Below are positions 10,418 to 20,784 of a DNA stretch of 54,364 bases, piece by piece (positions within the stretch are counted from its first letter, which is position 1; every line of letters starts with the position of its first letter). Location of the stretch: assembly GCF_001687105.1 (NCBI RefSeq), contig NZ_CP014601.1:1-54364 (forward strand), read 5' to 3'. Both the position numbers and the translations under genes were made by a program. The notes beneath the pieces were generated by a model that saw nothing but the letters and a program-made list of their open reading frames with translations, was not told the DNA's origin and searched no databases. This DNA comes from Salipiger sp. CCB-MM3 (GTDB taxonomy: Bacteria; Pseudomonadota; Alphaproteobacteria; Rhodobacterales; Rhodobacteraceae).

Positions 10418-11758
10418 TCAGAAGATGAAATCGTCGGCCGACAGGTCCGCGCGCGCAATTCCATCCAATGTAACCGTGTGACCGTCATCGTCGGAGATCA
10501 CCGCATCACCATTTACCATGGAAAGGTGATGGTTCTTCAGATCCCGGAACGAGATGATCTCATTGATATCCGACAGGTCAATCTTCTCTTTGGTGCCGGC
10601 GAGCTGGAAGTCAAAGATCGTGTCGTTGCCGAAATTACCGGAGAACACGAAGCGATCGGCTCCTCCTTCGCCGTAGAGCTTGTCGTTCCCAGCACCACCG
10701 TCAATTACATCTCTCCCAGCGCCACCGTAAAGCTTGTCACTTCCGTTTAGCCCAAAGAGCTTGTCATTGCCGGCTTCGCCTTCAAGCTGGTTGCGACCGC
10801 CCGTACCGGTGATCTTATCATTCGTATCAGAGCCACGCACTTCTTCGATGCTCTTCAACGTATCGCGGTTGCCGAAGCCATCGATTGCAAACCCGCTCTT
10901 GAGGTTCACCGTGACACCATCGCTACCGCCATATCGTGCATCGCGATCATAGCGCACCTCATCAAGGCCAGCGCCCCCATTCAGGACATCGTCCCCGGCG
11001 AGGCCTCGCAGAACATTGTGACCGCTCTTGCCGATCAGCTTGTCGTCGAAGGCAGAACCGCGCAATACCTCGATGCTGTTCAACGTGTCGGTATTGCCCC
11101 AACCATCTGTGGCCGTCCCCGTCTTGAGGTTCGCATAAACGCCGCCTGGATCGTTGGCAAAGGTTACCTGGTCGACACCCTTGCCGCCATTGTAGGTATC
11201 ATTGCGTGCAGAGCTGACAAAATAGTCGTCACCGATGCCACCATTCAGCTTGTCCCGGCCCGAGGTTCCGTAGAACTCATCGTCTTCGGTGATCGAGTAG
11301 TCCTCGAACTCCGTCCAGAGGATGTCCCGGTTGGGAGCATATTGCCCGCTTGCCAAGCCCATGGAAGTGATCATGTCGTCGAAGTTCTGCCAGTCGGCAA
11401 CGGACGTAATTTCCGGCAATGGATCGCCACCCAGAACGAAATACGCATCGGATGCCGTGTCGCCCCCGGTGTCCCAGCTCAACCCCAGAATGGTCGAAGT
11501 ATTGCCGCTACCCCAGCTGACCTGCATAATGACGGTATCAAAGTCCGTGTCATCGATTGAGACGCCCGCTACGTAACCTTCAATGATGGTGTCCGAGAAC
11601 TCGACGATCGGGTCTCCATCATCGTTATAGTAATCCACGAAGTACGAGAAGGTTGCACTGGCTGAGGGCAGAACCAATACAATTTCAACTGTTCCGACAC
11701 TCTGCGCGTCATCGTCAAGATAGTCGACCTGGAGGCCGTTCAAAGTAATCGTCGTCAT
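10418..11758 (-). CDS. RTX calcium-binding protein, 446 residues
   Basis: The first ~150 residues (MTTITLNGLQVDYLDDDAQS…) form an acidic beta-rich region that I do not recognise. Three groups of RTX nonapeptides follow: GTSGRDKLNGGIGDD, GLAGDDVLNGGAGLDEV and GLNGSDKLYGGAGRD…GGAGNDKLYG. They are separated by two copies of a spacer of the type V..NLK(T/S)G.A.DG.GN.DTL.SIE.(L/V)RGS, a common linker in bacterial RTX proteins. The tail is GGADRFVFSGNFGNDTI.DF…ADDFIF, a type I secretion-type end. ATG is at 11756-11758. It is one of seven RTX genes on this replicon. Its function, such as adhesion, surface layer or matrix, is unknown. Confidence 0.85.
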   Translation of the reverse strand: MTTITLNGLQVDYLDDDAQSVGTVEIVLVLPSASATFSYFVDYYNDDGDPIVEFSDTIIEGYVAGVSIDDTDFDTVIMQVSWGSGNTSTILGLSWDTGGDTASDAYFVLGGDPLPEITSVADWQNFDDMITSMGLASGQYAPNRDILWTEFEDYSITEDDEFYGTSGRDKLNGGIGDDYFVSSARNDTYNGGKGVDQVTFANDPGGVYANLKTGTATDGWGNTDTLNSIEVLRGSAFDDKLIGKSGHNVLRGLAGDDVLNGGAGLDEVRYDRDARYGGSDGVTVNLKSGFAIDGFGNRDTLKSIEEVRGSDTNDKITGTGGRNQLEGEAGNDKLFGLNGSDKLYGGAGRDVIDGGAGNDKLYGEGGADRFVFSGNFGNDTIFDFQLAGTKEKIDLSDINEIISFRDLKNHHLSMVNGDAVISDDDGHTVTLDGIARADLSADDFIF

Positions 11759-11995
11759 CGGACTTTTCGTTTCCCATACTCACAAAACACGCGCGGTCAG
11801 CGTGACTAGACAAAAATTGAAAAGTTCGCCGCGATCAACCGTGAGAGAGCACGTGCTTCCGACCTATGGCGTCCAAAGCACAGCTGGCACTCACCCTCTA
11901 TTCCTACATTGGCTTTCGCAGTTCTGATGAGGAGCCTCAGACGTCAGCCACGCCGGAGGCACCCTTAAGATGAGCCCAAAATGCAAGATAGCCCC
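11759..11995. other. Intergenic region between two minus-strand RTX genes
   Basis: This 237-base gap holds the probable promoter of the 446-residue RTX gene. I see no gene and no clear hairpin. Confidence 0.4.
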
Positions 11996-12922
11996 TCAGA
12001 CAAACACAAAGTGGTTCTCATCTAGCTGCGCAGGACGGACGCCTTCGAGTACGATCTCGACGTTTGCAAACTCGATGACCGTGTCTCCATTGGTACGATG
12101 CATATCGAGCTGATTAAAACGTGTAGCCCCTGAGTGGATAAAAATCTCATCGAGCCTTACCTGGAAGTCTCTGATCGTGTCACTTCCGTCTCCTCGGCTG
12201 AAGTGAAACTGATCCGCGCCAGCACCGCCAGAGAGCTGATCCTTTCCAGCGCCACCAAATATGCGATCAGCGCCGCGCCCACCCAGAAGGCGGTCAGCAC
12301 CATTCCCCCCGTCAATGTGATCGCCGCCTGCTGCTCCCGCGAGATGATCCCTACCAGCTTCTCCGAAAATCCTGTCTTCATGAGAGCCGCCAAAAAGGCG
12401 ATCGTTCCCGTAGCCCCCGAAAATCCGATCCTTGCCCGCATCTCCATAGATAACATCGTGCCCACCTGACGCGCGGACGGTATCGTTCCCACCACCACTT
12501 TCAAATCTATCAGAGCCAGCACTAAGTTTGACCGTGTCATTTCCCGCCAAAAGTGCTCTCAACATCGCACGGTCGTCGGTATTCCGAGATGTCTGAGACG
12601 CCTGAAAGATGGATGCCGCAGATAGTGAAAAGCCATCCGCTCTCCACAGCTCCTCTCCAGAGTAGGTGAATTCAGTCATTCCTGTGACTGTTCCACCGGT
12701 CACGTTCCCATAGGAGTCAAATGAGAAACCAGATCCCCCAATTCCCAAGATCAAGTCTACAGAGTAGTCATATCCATTCACCAAGAACACATCTTGGTAC
12801 GCCTGCCCTCCAAATGAGTAATATTCATTGTTGAAAAAATATGAATCCCAGAAATTTCTCTGATAGAAGTTCAAATCTATCTCAAAGGTATCAATTTCAT
12901 AGCTAGCGACAATTCTTGCCAT
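11996..12922 (-). CDS. Small RTX protein with an aromatic N-terminal module, 308 residues
   Basis: Residues 1-130 are rich in Tyr, Phe and Asn (YQRNFWDSYFFNNEYYSFGGQAYQDVF). They contain GGTVTGMTEFTYSGEELWRADGFSLSAASIF and …MLRALLAGNDTVKLSAGSDR. Residues ~140-245 are eleven or so RTX nonapeptides (GGYGNDRLFGGSHEDRI…), and the protein ends in DENHFVFV. The N-terminal module resembles that of the RTX protein at 44616-45377 in the order 'YG-(N/E)…(G/S)G(T/S)(V/L)TG…L…F…LL.G.D'. No catalytic motif is visible. An IS3-family element is inserted 91 bases upstream of its start and may affect its promoter. Confidence 0.85.
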   Translation of the reverse strand: MARIVASYEIDTFEIDLNFYQRNFWDSYFFNNEYYSFGGQAYQDVFLVNGYDYSVDLILGIGGSGFSFDSYGNVTGGTVTGMTEFTYSGEELWRADGFSLSAASIFQASQTSRNTDDRAMLRALLAGNDTVKLSAGSDRFESGGGNDTVRASGGHDVIYGDAGKDRIFGGYGNDRLFGGSHEDRIFGEAGRDHLAGAAGGDHIDGGNGADRLLGGRGADRIFGGAGKDQLSGGAGADQFHFSRGDGSDTIRDFQVRLDEIFIHSGATRFNQLDMHRTNGDTVIEFANVEIVLEGVRPAQLDENHFVFV

Positions 12923-13090
12923 GTTAACCCGCCTTTACTCACAAAATTCCACCCGAAAAGTGTAGCTGGTTTTCTGAAACCTGCAACCTACCAGGTACAT
13001 CTCCCGGACACACTGAGCCAGCCCCTTTGAAGTGGTCCACCCACGAAGCCTGAAATCCGATAGGATTTCGGCGAACAGGAGGACTACGGA

Positions 13091-13369
13091 ATGGCTGGAA
13101 AGCGTGAGAAGCCGGAAGACATTGTCACCAAGCTGCGTCAGGTCGAGGTGTTGCATGGCCAGGGCCTGTCGATGGCCGATGCGGTGCGGCAGATCGGGAT
13201 ATCGCAGCATACCTTTTACCGGTGGCGGAAGCAGTATGGTGGGATGAACCGGGCACAGTTGTCGCGGCTGAAGGAACTCGAGAAGGAGAACCTGAGGCTG
13301 CGGCGGGCGGTATCTGACCTGACGCTCGAGAAGCTGATCCTGACCGAGGCTGCCCAGGGAAACTTCTAA
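13091..13369 (+). CDS. IS3-family transposase OrfA
   Basis: This is a 92-residue protein with a helix-turn-helix (GLSMADAVRQIGISQHTFYRWRKQYGGM) followed by a leucine-zipper-like stretch (RLKELEKENLRLRRAVSDLTLEKLIL). It binds the element ends. Its stop lies just before orfB in the -1 frame, the usual arrangement for a fused OrfAB made by programmed frameshifting. GGAGG lies 8 bases before the ATG. Confidence 0.95.
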   Translation: MAGKREKPEDIVTKLRQVEVLHGQGLSMADAVRQIGISQHTFYRWRKQYGGMNRAQLSRLKELEKENLRLRRAVSDLTLEKLILTEAAQGNF

Positions 13370-13392
13370 GCCCTTCGCGCCGCCGCGAATGC

Positions 13393-14220
13393 GTGGAGCA
13401 TGTGTGCGAGACACTCGGCATCTCCGAACGCCGGGCCTGCCGGGTGCTCGGCCAACACCGCTCCACGCAGCGCAAGCCACCACAGGGCCGGGAAGACGAG
13501 GCGCGGCTGACCGCCGACGTCATCGATCTGGCCCGGGAGTATGGCCGCTACGGCTACCGCCGGGTCGCCGTGCTGCTGCGGCGTGCCGGCTGGCAGGTGA
13601 ACCACAAGCGGGTGGCGCGCATTTGGCGGCGCGAAGGGCTCAAGGTCGTCCCACACAAGCAGAAGAAGCGCGGCAGGCTCTGGCTGGACGATGGCTCTTG
13701 CGTGCGGCTGAAGCCCGAGCACCCCAACCACGTCTGGTCCTACGACTTCGTGCAGGACCGGACCAGTGACGGCCGGACCTACCGGACGCTCAACATCCTC
13801 GATGAATATACGCGGGAGGCGTTAATGATCCGTGTCGACAGGCGACTGAACTCCACCGATGTCCTGGACGCCCTGACCGATCTCTTCATCCAGCGCGGCC
13901 CGCCGCGGTTCATCCGGTCCGACAACGGCCCGGAGTTCATCGCGCAGAAGGTGCGCGACTGGATCGAGCTGGTGGGGGCGAAGACCGCGTACATCGAGCC
14001 GGGGTCACCCTGGGAGAACGGTTATTGCGAGAGCTTCAACAGCAGGTTCAGGGACGAACTCCTCAATGGCGAGGTCTTCTACTCGTTGAGGGAGGCGCAA
14101 ATCCTCATCGAACAATGGCGAAAGCACTACAACACCGCTCGGCCGCATAGCGCTCTTGGATATCGGACACCGGCACCGGAGACCTTCATCCCCATAGATC
14201 GAAGGCCGACCATGCATTAG
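13393..14220 (+). CDS. IS3-family transposase OrfB (DDE integrase core)
   Basis: The 275-residue protein has an N-terminal HTH_21-like region (YGRYGYRRVAVLLRRAGWQVNHKRV) and the rve core. The DDE residues lie in HVWSYDFVQD, RSDNGPEF and GYCESFNSRFRDELLN. The end HSALGYRTPAPETFIPIDRRPTMH is a useful tag: decayed copies of it occur at 44395 and 45530. Translation may start upstream through frameshift fusion with OrfA, because the frame is open before 13393. Confidence 0.95.
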   Translation: MEHVCETLGISERRACRVLGQHRSTQRKPPQGREDEARLTADVIDLAREYGRYGYRRVAVLLRRAGWQVNHKRVARIWRREGLKVVPHKQKKRGRLWLDDGSCVRLKPEHPNHVWSYDFVQDRTSDGRTYRTLNILDEYTREALMIRVDRRLNSTDVLDALTDLFIQRGPPRFIRSDNGPEFIAQKVRDWIELVGAKTAYIEPGSPWENGYCESFNSRFRDELLNGEVFYSLREAQILIEQWRKHYNTARPHSALGYRTPAPETFIPIDRRPTMH

Positions 14221-14254
14221 CATTTAACCCGGACCACTCGATGGGGTCAGCTCA

Positions 14255-14528
14255 ACACCGTGAGCCAGCCCTCTCGAGTTGAGGCTCCACCATGATCTCT
14301 TGAGCTGTTGTTTCGTCCAGATTCCAGTCAGTGTCTGATGCGCGGGCCAGTGCTGCGCACGCGAATGGCGTCAAACGCTAGCTTCAAGGATCTGCTGGTA
14401 CTCAGCTCCCCCGCTCATCTTTGGCGAAAAGCTTAGCAGCGGTGACCTGCCCAATCGGTTTTTCTTTCTCCCAGCACTCGACAGGCAGAAGCAGGGACCA
14501 TAGACCGTTTCCTGTTAGTTTGTAATGA
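14255..14528. other. Intergenic region with possible old IS end
   Basis: This is 274 bases between the IS and the large RTX gene. At 14261 an 11-base match to the IS left end (TGAGCCAGCCC) is followed by a GAGG…CCACC stretch resembling the repeat, so this may be the relic of an earlier related insertion. The rest shows no gene. Confidence 0.35.
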
Positions 14529-17500
14529 GTGAGCATTCGGAGTCTGTCCATGACAACGCGTAGTTCTTCTGGCGTCACAGTTTCCCTTGGGTCTGAATTT
14601 CAGGTCAACACTTACACCTCTTTCCATCAGTCTGCTTCCAACATCACAGCTCTGTCCGACGGGGGCTTCGTCGTCACTTGGGTATCCCCATACCAAGATG
14701 GCAGCAGCTTCGGCATTTTCGGGCAAATCTATGACGCCGATGGAACTCCGGTCGGTACGGAATTCCAAGTGAACACTTACACCTCTGACCGTCAAACTGG
14801 CGCGGACGTTACCGCGCTAGGCGACGGTGGCTTTGTCGTTACTTGGGCATCCGAGGGTCAAGATGGCGACGGATTCGGTGTCTATGGTCAGCGCTATGAT
14901 GCTTCAGGAGACGCCGTCGGCGCGGAGTTCCAAGTCAGCACTTACGCGCCTGGCAGTCAGTACCGCCCCAGCATTGCCGAGCTCAATGACGGCAGTTTCG
15001 TTGTTGTATGGGATTCAAGCGGCCAAGATGGGGGCGGCGCGGGAATTTATGGCCAGCGCTATGATCAGGATGGCGCAGCCGTAGGCTCAGAGTTTCAGAT
15101 CAATTCGTATACCGACGGCACGCAGTATGTCTCCAGCATAACTGCCCTTGGCGATGGTGGCTTCGTTGTCGTCTGGCAGTCGCAAGATCAGGACGGCAGC
15201 GACTATGGTGTTTACGGACAGCGCTATGATCTGGATGGCGCAGCCGTAGGCTCCGAATTTCAGGTCAACAGCTACATCGACGGCTGGCAAGGCGATCCAC
15301 ACGTTGCGCAACTAAACGATGGTGGGTTTATCGTCACTTGGAGCTCCGGCACCCAAGACAACGGTACCTATGGCATCTATGGCCAGCGATACGATGCAGA
15401 AGGTCTTCCTGTCGGCTCAGAATTCCAAGTCAACAGCTACTCAGAGAACACGCAGACAAGTGCCAGCGCTACGGCCCTGAGCGATGGCGGCTTTGTCCTC
15501 ATTTGGGACTCGAATGGCCAAGATGGAAGTGGTTACGGCATTTATGGTCAGCGCTACGACAGCGATGGCGTCTCCGTAGGTGAGGAGTTCCAGGTAAATA
15601 CGTACGTGAATGACAGCCAATCCGGACCCAGCGTTATCGAATTGGGTGACGGAAGATTTGTGGTGACTTGGACGTCCATCGGCCAGGACGGAAATGGCGC
15701 CGGCATCTTTGCACAAGTATTCGGCACCAACAGTGTTTCAACTGGTGATGTTCTTATCTCTGGCACGCCCACACAGGCCGAGACCCTCACCGCATCAAAC
15801 ACGCTCGCCGATGTCGACGGTCTTGGGTCCCTCTCCTATCAATGGCAGCGCGGCGGTGTTGATATCACCGGCGCCACCGGGACAACCTATACGCTCACCC
15901 AGGACGATGTCGGCACGCAGATCACCGTGACGATCTCCTACACCGATGGACAAGGTACGGCGGAAAGCGCAACCAGCGCCGCAACCTCGGCGGTCCAGAA
16001 CGTCAACGACGCACCCACTGGCAGCGTCATCATCTCCGGCACGCCCACACAGGCCGAGACCCTCACCGCATCGAACACGCTTGCCGATGTCGACGGTCTT
16101 GGCGCGCTCTCCTACCAATGGCAGCGCGGCGGCGTTGATATCACCGGTGCCACCGGGACAACCTATACGCTCGCCCAAGACGATGTCGGCGAGCAGATCA
16201 CCCTGACGGCGTCCTACACCGATGGACAAGGTACGGCGGAAAGCGCAACCAGTGCCGCGACCTCGGCGGTCCAGAACATCAACGACACCCCCACTGGCAG
16301 CGTCATCATCTCCGGCTCGCCGACCGAGAACGAAACCCTCACCGCATCGAACACCCTCGCCGATGTCGACGGTCTTGGGTCCCTCTCCTACCAATGGCAG
16401 CGCGGCGGTGTTGATATCACCGGTGCCACCGGGGCAACCTACACGCTCACCCAGGACGATGTCGGCACGCAGATCACCCTGACGGCGTCCTATACCGATG
16501 GGCAAGGTACGGCGGAAAGCGCAACCAGCGCCGCAACCTCGGCGGTCCAGAACGTCAACGACGCACCCACTGGCAGCGTCATCATCTCCGGCACGCCCAC
16601 ACAGGCCGAGACCCTCACCGCATCGAACACGCTTGCCGATGTCGACGGCCTTGGCGCGCTCTCCTACCAATGGCAGCGCGGCGGCGTTGATATCACCGGT
16701 GCCACCGGGACAACCTATACGCTCACCCAGGACGATGTCGGCGAGCAGATCACCCTGACGGCTTCCTACACCGATGGACAAGGTACGGCGGAAAGCGCAA
16801 CCAGTGCCGCGACCTCGGCGGTCCAGAACATCAACGACACCCCCACTGGCAGCGTCATCATCTCCGGCTCGCCGACCGAGAACGAAACCCTCACCGCATC
16901 GAACACCCTCGCCGATGTCGACGGTCTCGGGTCCCTCTCCTACCAATGGCAGCGCGGCGGTGTTGATATCACCGGTGCCACCGGGGCAACCTACACGCTC
17001 ACCCAGGACGATGTCGGCACGCAGATCACCCTGACGGCGTCCTACACCGATGGGCAAGGTACGGCGGAAAGCGCAACCAGCGCCACAACCTCGGTGGTGC
17101 AGAACATCAACGACGCCCCCACTGGCAGCGTCATCATCTCCGGCACGCCCACACAGGCCGAGACCCTCACCGCATCGAACACGCTTGCCGATGTCGACGG
17201 TCTTGGCGCGCTCTCCTACCAATGGCAGCGCGGCGGCGTTGATATCACCGGCGCCACCGGGGCAACCTACACGCTCACCCAGGACGATGTCGGCGAGCAG
17301 ATCACCCTGACGGTCTCCTACACCGATGGCCAAGGTACGGCGGAAAGCGCAACCAGTGCCGCGACCTCGGCGGTCCAGAACATCAACGACACCCCCACTG
17401 GCAGCGTCATCATCTCCGGCTCGCCGACCGAGAACGAAACCCTCACCGCATCGAACACCCTCGCCGATGTCGACGGTCTCGGGTCCCTCTCCTACCAATG

Positions 17501-18236
17501 GCAGCGCGGCGGCGTTGATATCACCGGTGCCACCGGGACAACCTACACACTCACCCAAGACGATGTCGGCGCGCCGATTACCGTGACGGTCTCCTACGCC
17601 GATGGGCAAGGTACCGCGGAAAGCGTAACAAGCCTACCGACCCTCCCCATTCGCTATGGCGACCAGATTGTTGTCGCTGATGATGACGACTCCACCCTGC
17701 GCGGCTACTATGGGGAAGACCTTCTCATCGGCGGCATTGGGAACGACACGTTGAACGCCGGTTTCAACGATGACACGCTTCGCGGGGGCGAGGGCGACGA
17801 CACTCTGCGCGGCTCGCAAGGCAATGATATACTTAGAGGCGGTGAAGGTGACGACCTGCTGTATGGCGGCAAAGGCTCCGACGTTCTGCAGGGCCTCGGT
17901 GATGACGACGAACTGCGCGGACGATTAGGCGCAGACTCCCTGTATGGCGGTAGGGGAGCAGACCTCCTAATTGGCGGGAAGGGCGACGACGAGCTGACCG
18001 GTAGGGCCGGCGCGGATATCTTCCGGTTTGGAGGCAACGCCGGATCGGACGTTATTGCTGACTTCGGAAGAGGCGCAGACCTCATCGAAATCACGAGTGG
18101 CGCGCGGCATCTGGGCCAACTCGACTTCGTGCAAACCGGCAACAACGTGATCATCAGCTTTACCGATACCACCATCGAAGTCGAAAACACCACGACCGAC
18201 TTCATGCAAACTGTTGATCACTTCCTGTTCACGTAA
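14529..18236 (+). CDS. Large repetitive RTX surface/secreted protein, 1235 residues
   Basis: Three repeat zones are seen. Residues ~20-400 hold seven copies of a ~50-residue unit, each with GxEFQVN(T/S)Y, a variable loop, L.DGGFVV.W.S..QDG…G(I/V)(Y/F)GQ.YD..G. Residues ~405-1035 hold seven copies of a 92-residue unit (ISGTPTQAETLTASNTLADV, SYQWQRGGVDITGATG, TYTLTQDDVG, SYTDGQGTAESATS) like the Ig-like units of bacterial adhesins. Residues ~1050-1165 hold RTX nonapeptides (GGIGNDTLNAG…), and the end is MQTVDHFLFT. Either the GTG at 14529 or the ATG at 14550 could start translation. The protein is probably type I-secreted and acts in adhesion or matrix. No secretion genes are adjacent. Confidence 0.9.
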   Translation: MSIRSLSMTTRSSSGVTVSLGSEFQVNTYTSFHQSASNITALSDGGFVVTWVSPYQDGSSFGIFGQIYDADGTPVGTEFQVNTYTSDRQTGADVTALGDGGFVVTWASEGQDGDGFGVYGQRYDASGDAVGAEFQVSTYAPGSQYRPSIAELNDGSFVVVWDSSGQDGGGAGIYGQRYDQDGAAVGSEFQINSYTDGTQYVSSITALGDGGFVVVWQSQDQDGSDYGVYGQRYDLDGAAVGSEFQVNSYIDGWQGDPHVAQLNDGGFIVTWSSGTQDNGTYGIYGQRYDAEGLPVGSEFQVNSYSENTQTSASATALSDGGFVLIWDSNGQDGSGYGIYGQRYDSDGVSVGEEFQVNTYVNDSQSGPSVIELGDGRFVVTWTSIGQDGNGAGIFAQVFGTNSVSTGDVLISGTPTQAETLTASNTLADVDGLGSLSYQWQRGGVDITGATGTTYTLTQDDVGTQITVTISYTDGQGTAESATSAATSAVQNVNDAPTGSVIISGTPTQAETLTASNTLADVDGLGALSYQWQRGGVDITGATGTTYTLAQDDVGEQITLTASYTDGQGTAESATSAATSAVQNINDTPTGSVIISGSPTENETLTASNTLADVDGLGSLSYQWQRGGVDITGATGATYTLTQDDVGTQITLTASYTDGQGTAESATSAATSAVQNVNDAPTGSVIISGTPTQAETLTASNTLADVDGLGALSYQWQRGGVDITGATGTTYTLTQDDVGEQITLTASYTDGQGTAESATSAATSAVQNINDTPTGSVIISGSPTENETLTASNTLADVDGLGSLSYQWQRGGVDITGATGATYTLTQDDVGTQITLTASYTDGQGTAESATSATTSVVQNINDAPTGSVIISGTPTQAETLTASNTLADVDGLGALSYQWQRGGVDITGATGATYTLTQDDVGEQITLTVSYTDGQGTAESATSAATSAVQNINDTPTGSVIISGSPTENETLTASNTLADVDGLGSLSYQWQRGGVDITGATGTTYTLTQDDVGAPITVTVSYADGQGTAESVTSLPTLPIRYGDQIVVADDDDSTLRGYYGEDLLIGGIGNDTLNAGFNDDTLRGGEGDDTLRGSQGNDILRGGEGDDLLYGGKGSDVLQGLGDDDELRGRLGADSLYGGRGADLLIGGKGDDELTGRAGADIFRFGGNAGSDVIADFGRGADLIEITSGARHLGQLDFVQTGNNVIISFTDTTIEVENTTTDFMQTVDHFLFT
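15745..17640 (+). repeat. Seven tandem 276-bp repeats, arranged as 552-bp dimers
   Basis: Units begin near 15745, 16021, 16297, 16573, 16849, 17125 and 17401. From the second unit on they alternate between type A (SGTPTQAETL … GLGALSYQ) and type B (SGSPTENETL … GLGSLSYQ). The later copies therefore look like amplification of an A+B dimer. Nucleotide identity between same-type units is very high by eye. Such a block can expand and contract by recombination. Confidence 0.9.
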
Positions 18237-18360
18237 GGGCACCCTCACTTTCAGTGATATTCCGCTGTTTTGAGACCTCCTCGCTTCCTCGTTGCATCAG
18301 GTGCACTTGCCCGAGAAAAGTGGAGAGCACTAACTGAAGAACCAGGAGGTGTTTTTCTCC
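18237..18360. other. Intergenic region ending in an IS-like leader
   Basis: This 124-base stretch lies between the large RTX gene and a transposase remnant. AGGAGGTGTTTTTCTCCC precedes the remnant's ATG as a strong ribosome-binding site. I see no terminator. Confidence 0.4.
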
Positions 18361-18573
18361 CATGGAAAACGATCGACGCCGGAGTTCCAGCGTGAGGCGG
18401 TGCGGCTGGTTCACTGGCGCTGACAAGCGCGCGCACCCGGCGGACGGTCGCAGAGACTTGGGCGTTGGGCTATCGATGCTGACGCGCTGGCTCCGAAAGG
18501 ACCAAGATGCGCAAGGGCCTCTTGATGAGCGGGGCGATCTGCATGGCGCAGCTGAATTCGCAATAGACCGGTA
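18361..18573 (+). pseudogene. IS3-type transposase OrfA remnant
   Basis: Reading across frames recovers STPEFQREAVRLV, then LTSARTRRTVAE and LGVGLSMLTRWLRKDQDAQGP. This is the helix-turn-helix of an IS3/IS911-type OrfA, of a different kind from the intact element at 13091. At least two frameshifts separate the pieces, no OrfB follows, and the fragment ends about 145 bases before glf. Confidence 0.6.
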
Positions 18574-18579
18574 GTCTGA

Positions 18580-19863
<1,284 letters not shown>

Positions 19864-19950
19864 GGGAGGGAACGTTAGGTTGCTACCTACCTCAGGCGAC
19901 ACACGGGCCTAGGCACCTCGCACTGAAGAATTCAGCTATAAAGAAACATG

Positions 19951-19969
19951 GGGGTACACAATGTACCCC
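19951..19969. promoter_or_regulatory. Perfect inverted repeat overlapping the first ATG of the sulfotransferase gene
   Basis: GGGGTACA and TGTACCCC form an 8-bp perfect stem around a 3-base loop, covering the ATG at 19961. It could be an operator or an RNA hairpin hiding that start. It argues for translation beginning at the ATG at 19997. Confidence 0.45.
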
Positions 19970-20671
19970 GCCCTACTCGGAGCTTCGCTCATTCACATGA
20001 TCTCCAAGTCATTTCCGAACGTAAAAGGTACGATCTTCATCGTTACCTATGGCCGCTCCGGCTCAACCGTTCTTCAGAGCCTCCTCCAGTCCATCCCTGG
20101 AGCCCACATCACAGGTGAGAATAACCTCGCGCTAGAAGGTCTGTTCCAGGCCAGCAGAAGCACACGTAAGGCTCGGCAGGTTTGGGGTAAAAAACCTCAG
20201 CCCCCCACCCACCCGTGGTATGGCGCCGACAAACTGAAGCCAAACCGTTTCGAAGCCCGCCTCGCGGAAGTTTTCGTTCAAGAGGTGATTCAGCCGCCAA
20301 ATGATACGCGCTGGATAGGTTTCAAGGAAGTCCGCTACCCGCGTCTAGGCACCAACTTCCCAGCCTTCCTAAACTTCTGCCAACGCGCATTTCCCAACGC
20401 ATTTTTCGTGTTCAATTCTCGGAACGGGGAGGACGTTTCAAAATCTAAGTGGTGGGCGAACAAGCCAAAAGCGGAGGTCTTGCAACTAGTCGAAGACATG
20501 GATGCTCGATTTGCAGAATTCACTGCAGCAAACCCGAGTTGCTCACACCACGTCTACTATGAGAAAACCTGTGCTGACGTCGCTTCCTTGCAACCTCTCT
20601 TCGACAAGCTTGGGGAGCCCTTAGATTTGGGAGTCGCACGAAAGGTGCTCGCGACGCCTTTAACGCACTGA
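19961..20671 (+). CDS. Sulfotransferase-family protein
   Basis: This would transfer sulfate from PAPS to a sugar. The phosphosulfate loop FIVTYGRSGSTVLQSLLQSI lies near the N-terminus, and a 3'-phosphate-binding strand and helix follow (AFFVFNSRNGEDVSKSKWW). The length of 236 residues is usual for these small bacterial sulfotransferases. The ATG at 19997 (MISKSFPNVKGTIFIV) would place the P-loop strand where the family has it, so it may be the true start, giving about 224 residues. It lies directly downstream of glf on the same strand. The acceptor is unknown. Confidence 0.82.
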   Translation: MYPALLGASLIHMISKSFPNVKGTIFIVTYGRSGSTVLQSLLQSIPGAHITGENNLALEGLFQASRSTRKARQVWGKKPQPPTHPWYGADKLKPNRFEARLAEVFVQEVIQPPNDTRWIGFKEVRYPRLGTNFPAFLNFCQRAFPNAFFVFNSRNGEDVSKSKWWANKPKAEVLQLVEDMDARFAEFTAANPSCSHHVYYEKTCADVASLQPLFDKLGEPLDLGVARKVLATPLTH

Positions 20672-20784
20672 TCACCCCAACTCATGCGCAGCGGCCAAAC
20701 GCCGCAAGAGAAAAACACCTAAACTATCTGATATCATACTGCTTCCCTTCACTTGGACCCCTGACCCAAAGAGGAACCGGTGCC

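Larger units (their letters stand above)
13014..14254 (+). mobile_element. Intact IS3-family (IS407-like) insertion sequence with 4-bp target duplication
   Basis: Imperfect terminal inverted repeats can be read at both ends: left TGAGCCAGCCCCTTTGAAGT, right (reverse complement) TGAGCTGACCCCATCGAGTG. The element is flanked on each side by ACAC (13010-13013 and 14255-14258), a 4-bp target duplication as in the IS407 subgroup. It holds orfA and orfB in overlapping frames. The intact ends and open frames suggest a recent insertion and possible activity. Just outside the right end, TGAGCCAGCCC recurs at 14261, hinting at an older related element end. Confidence 0.9.

Noticed and set aside
15795..17609. 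604-codon open frame on the minus strand
   Set aside because: It is a mirror of the 276-bp repeats of the RTX gene; the repeat keeps one antisense frame free of stops. It has no own start signals or family features.
15745..17640. CRISPR-like periodic repeat
   Set aside because: Units are 276 bp, coding and contiguous with no spacers, so this is a protein repeat.
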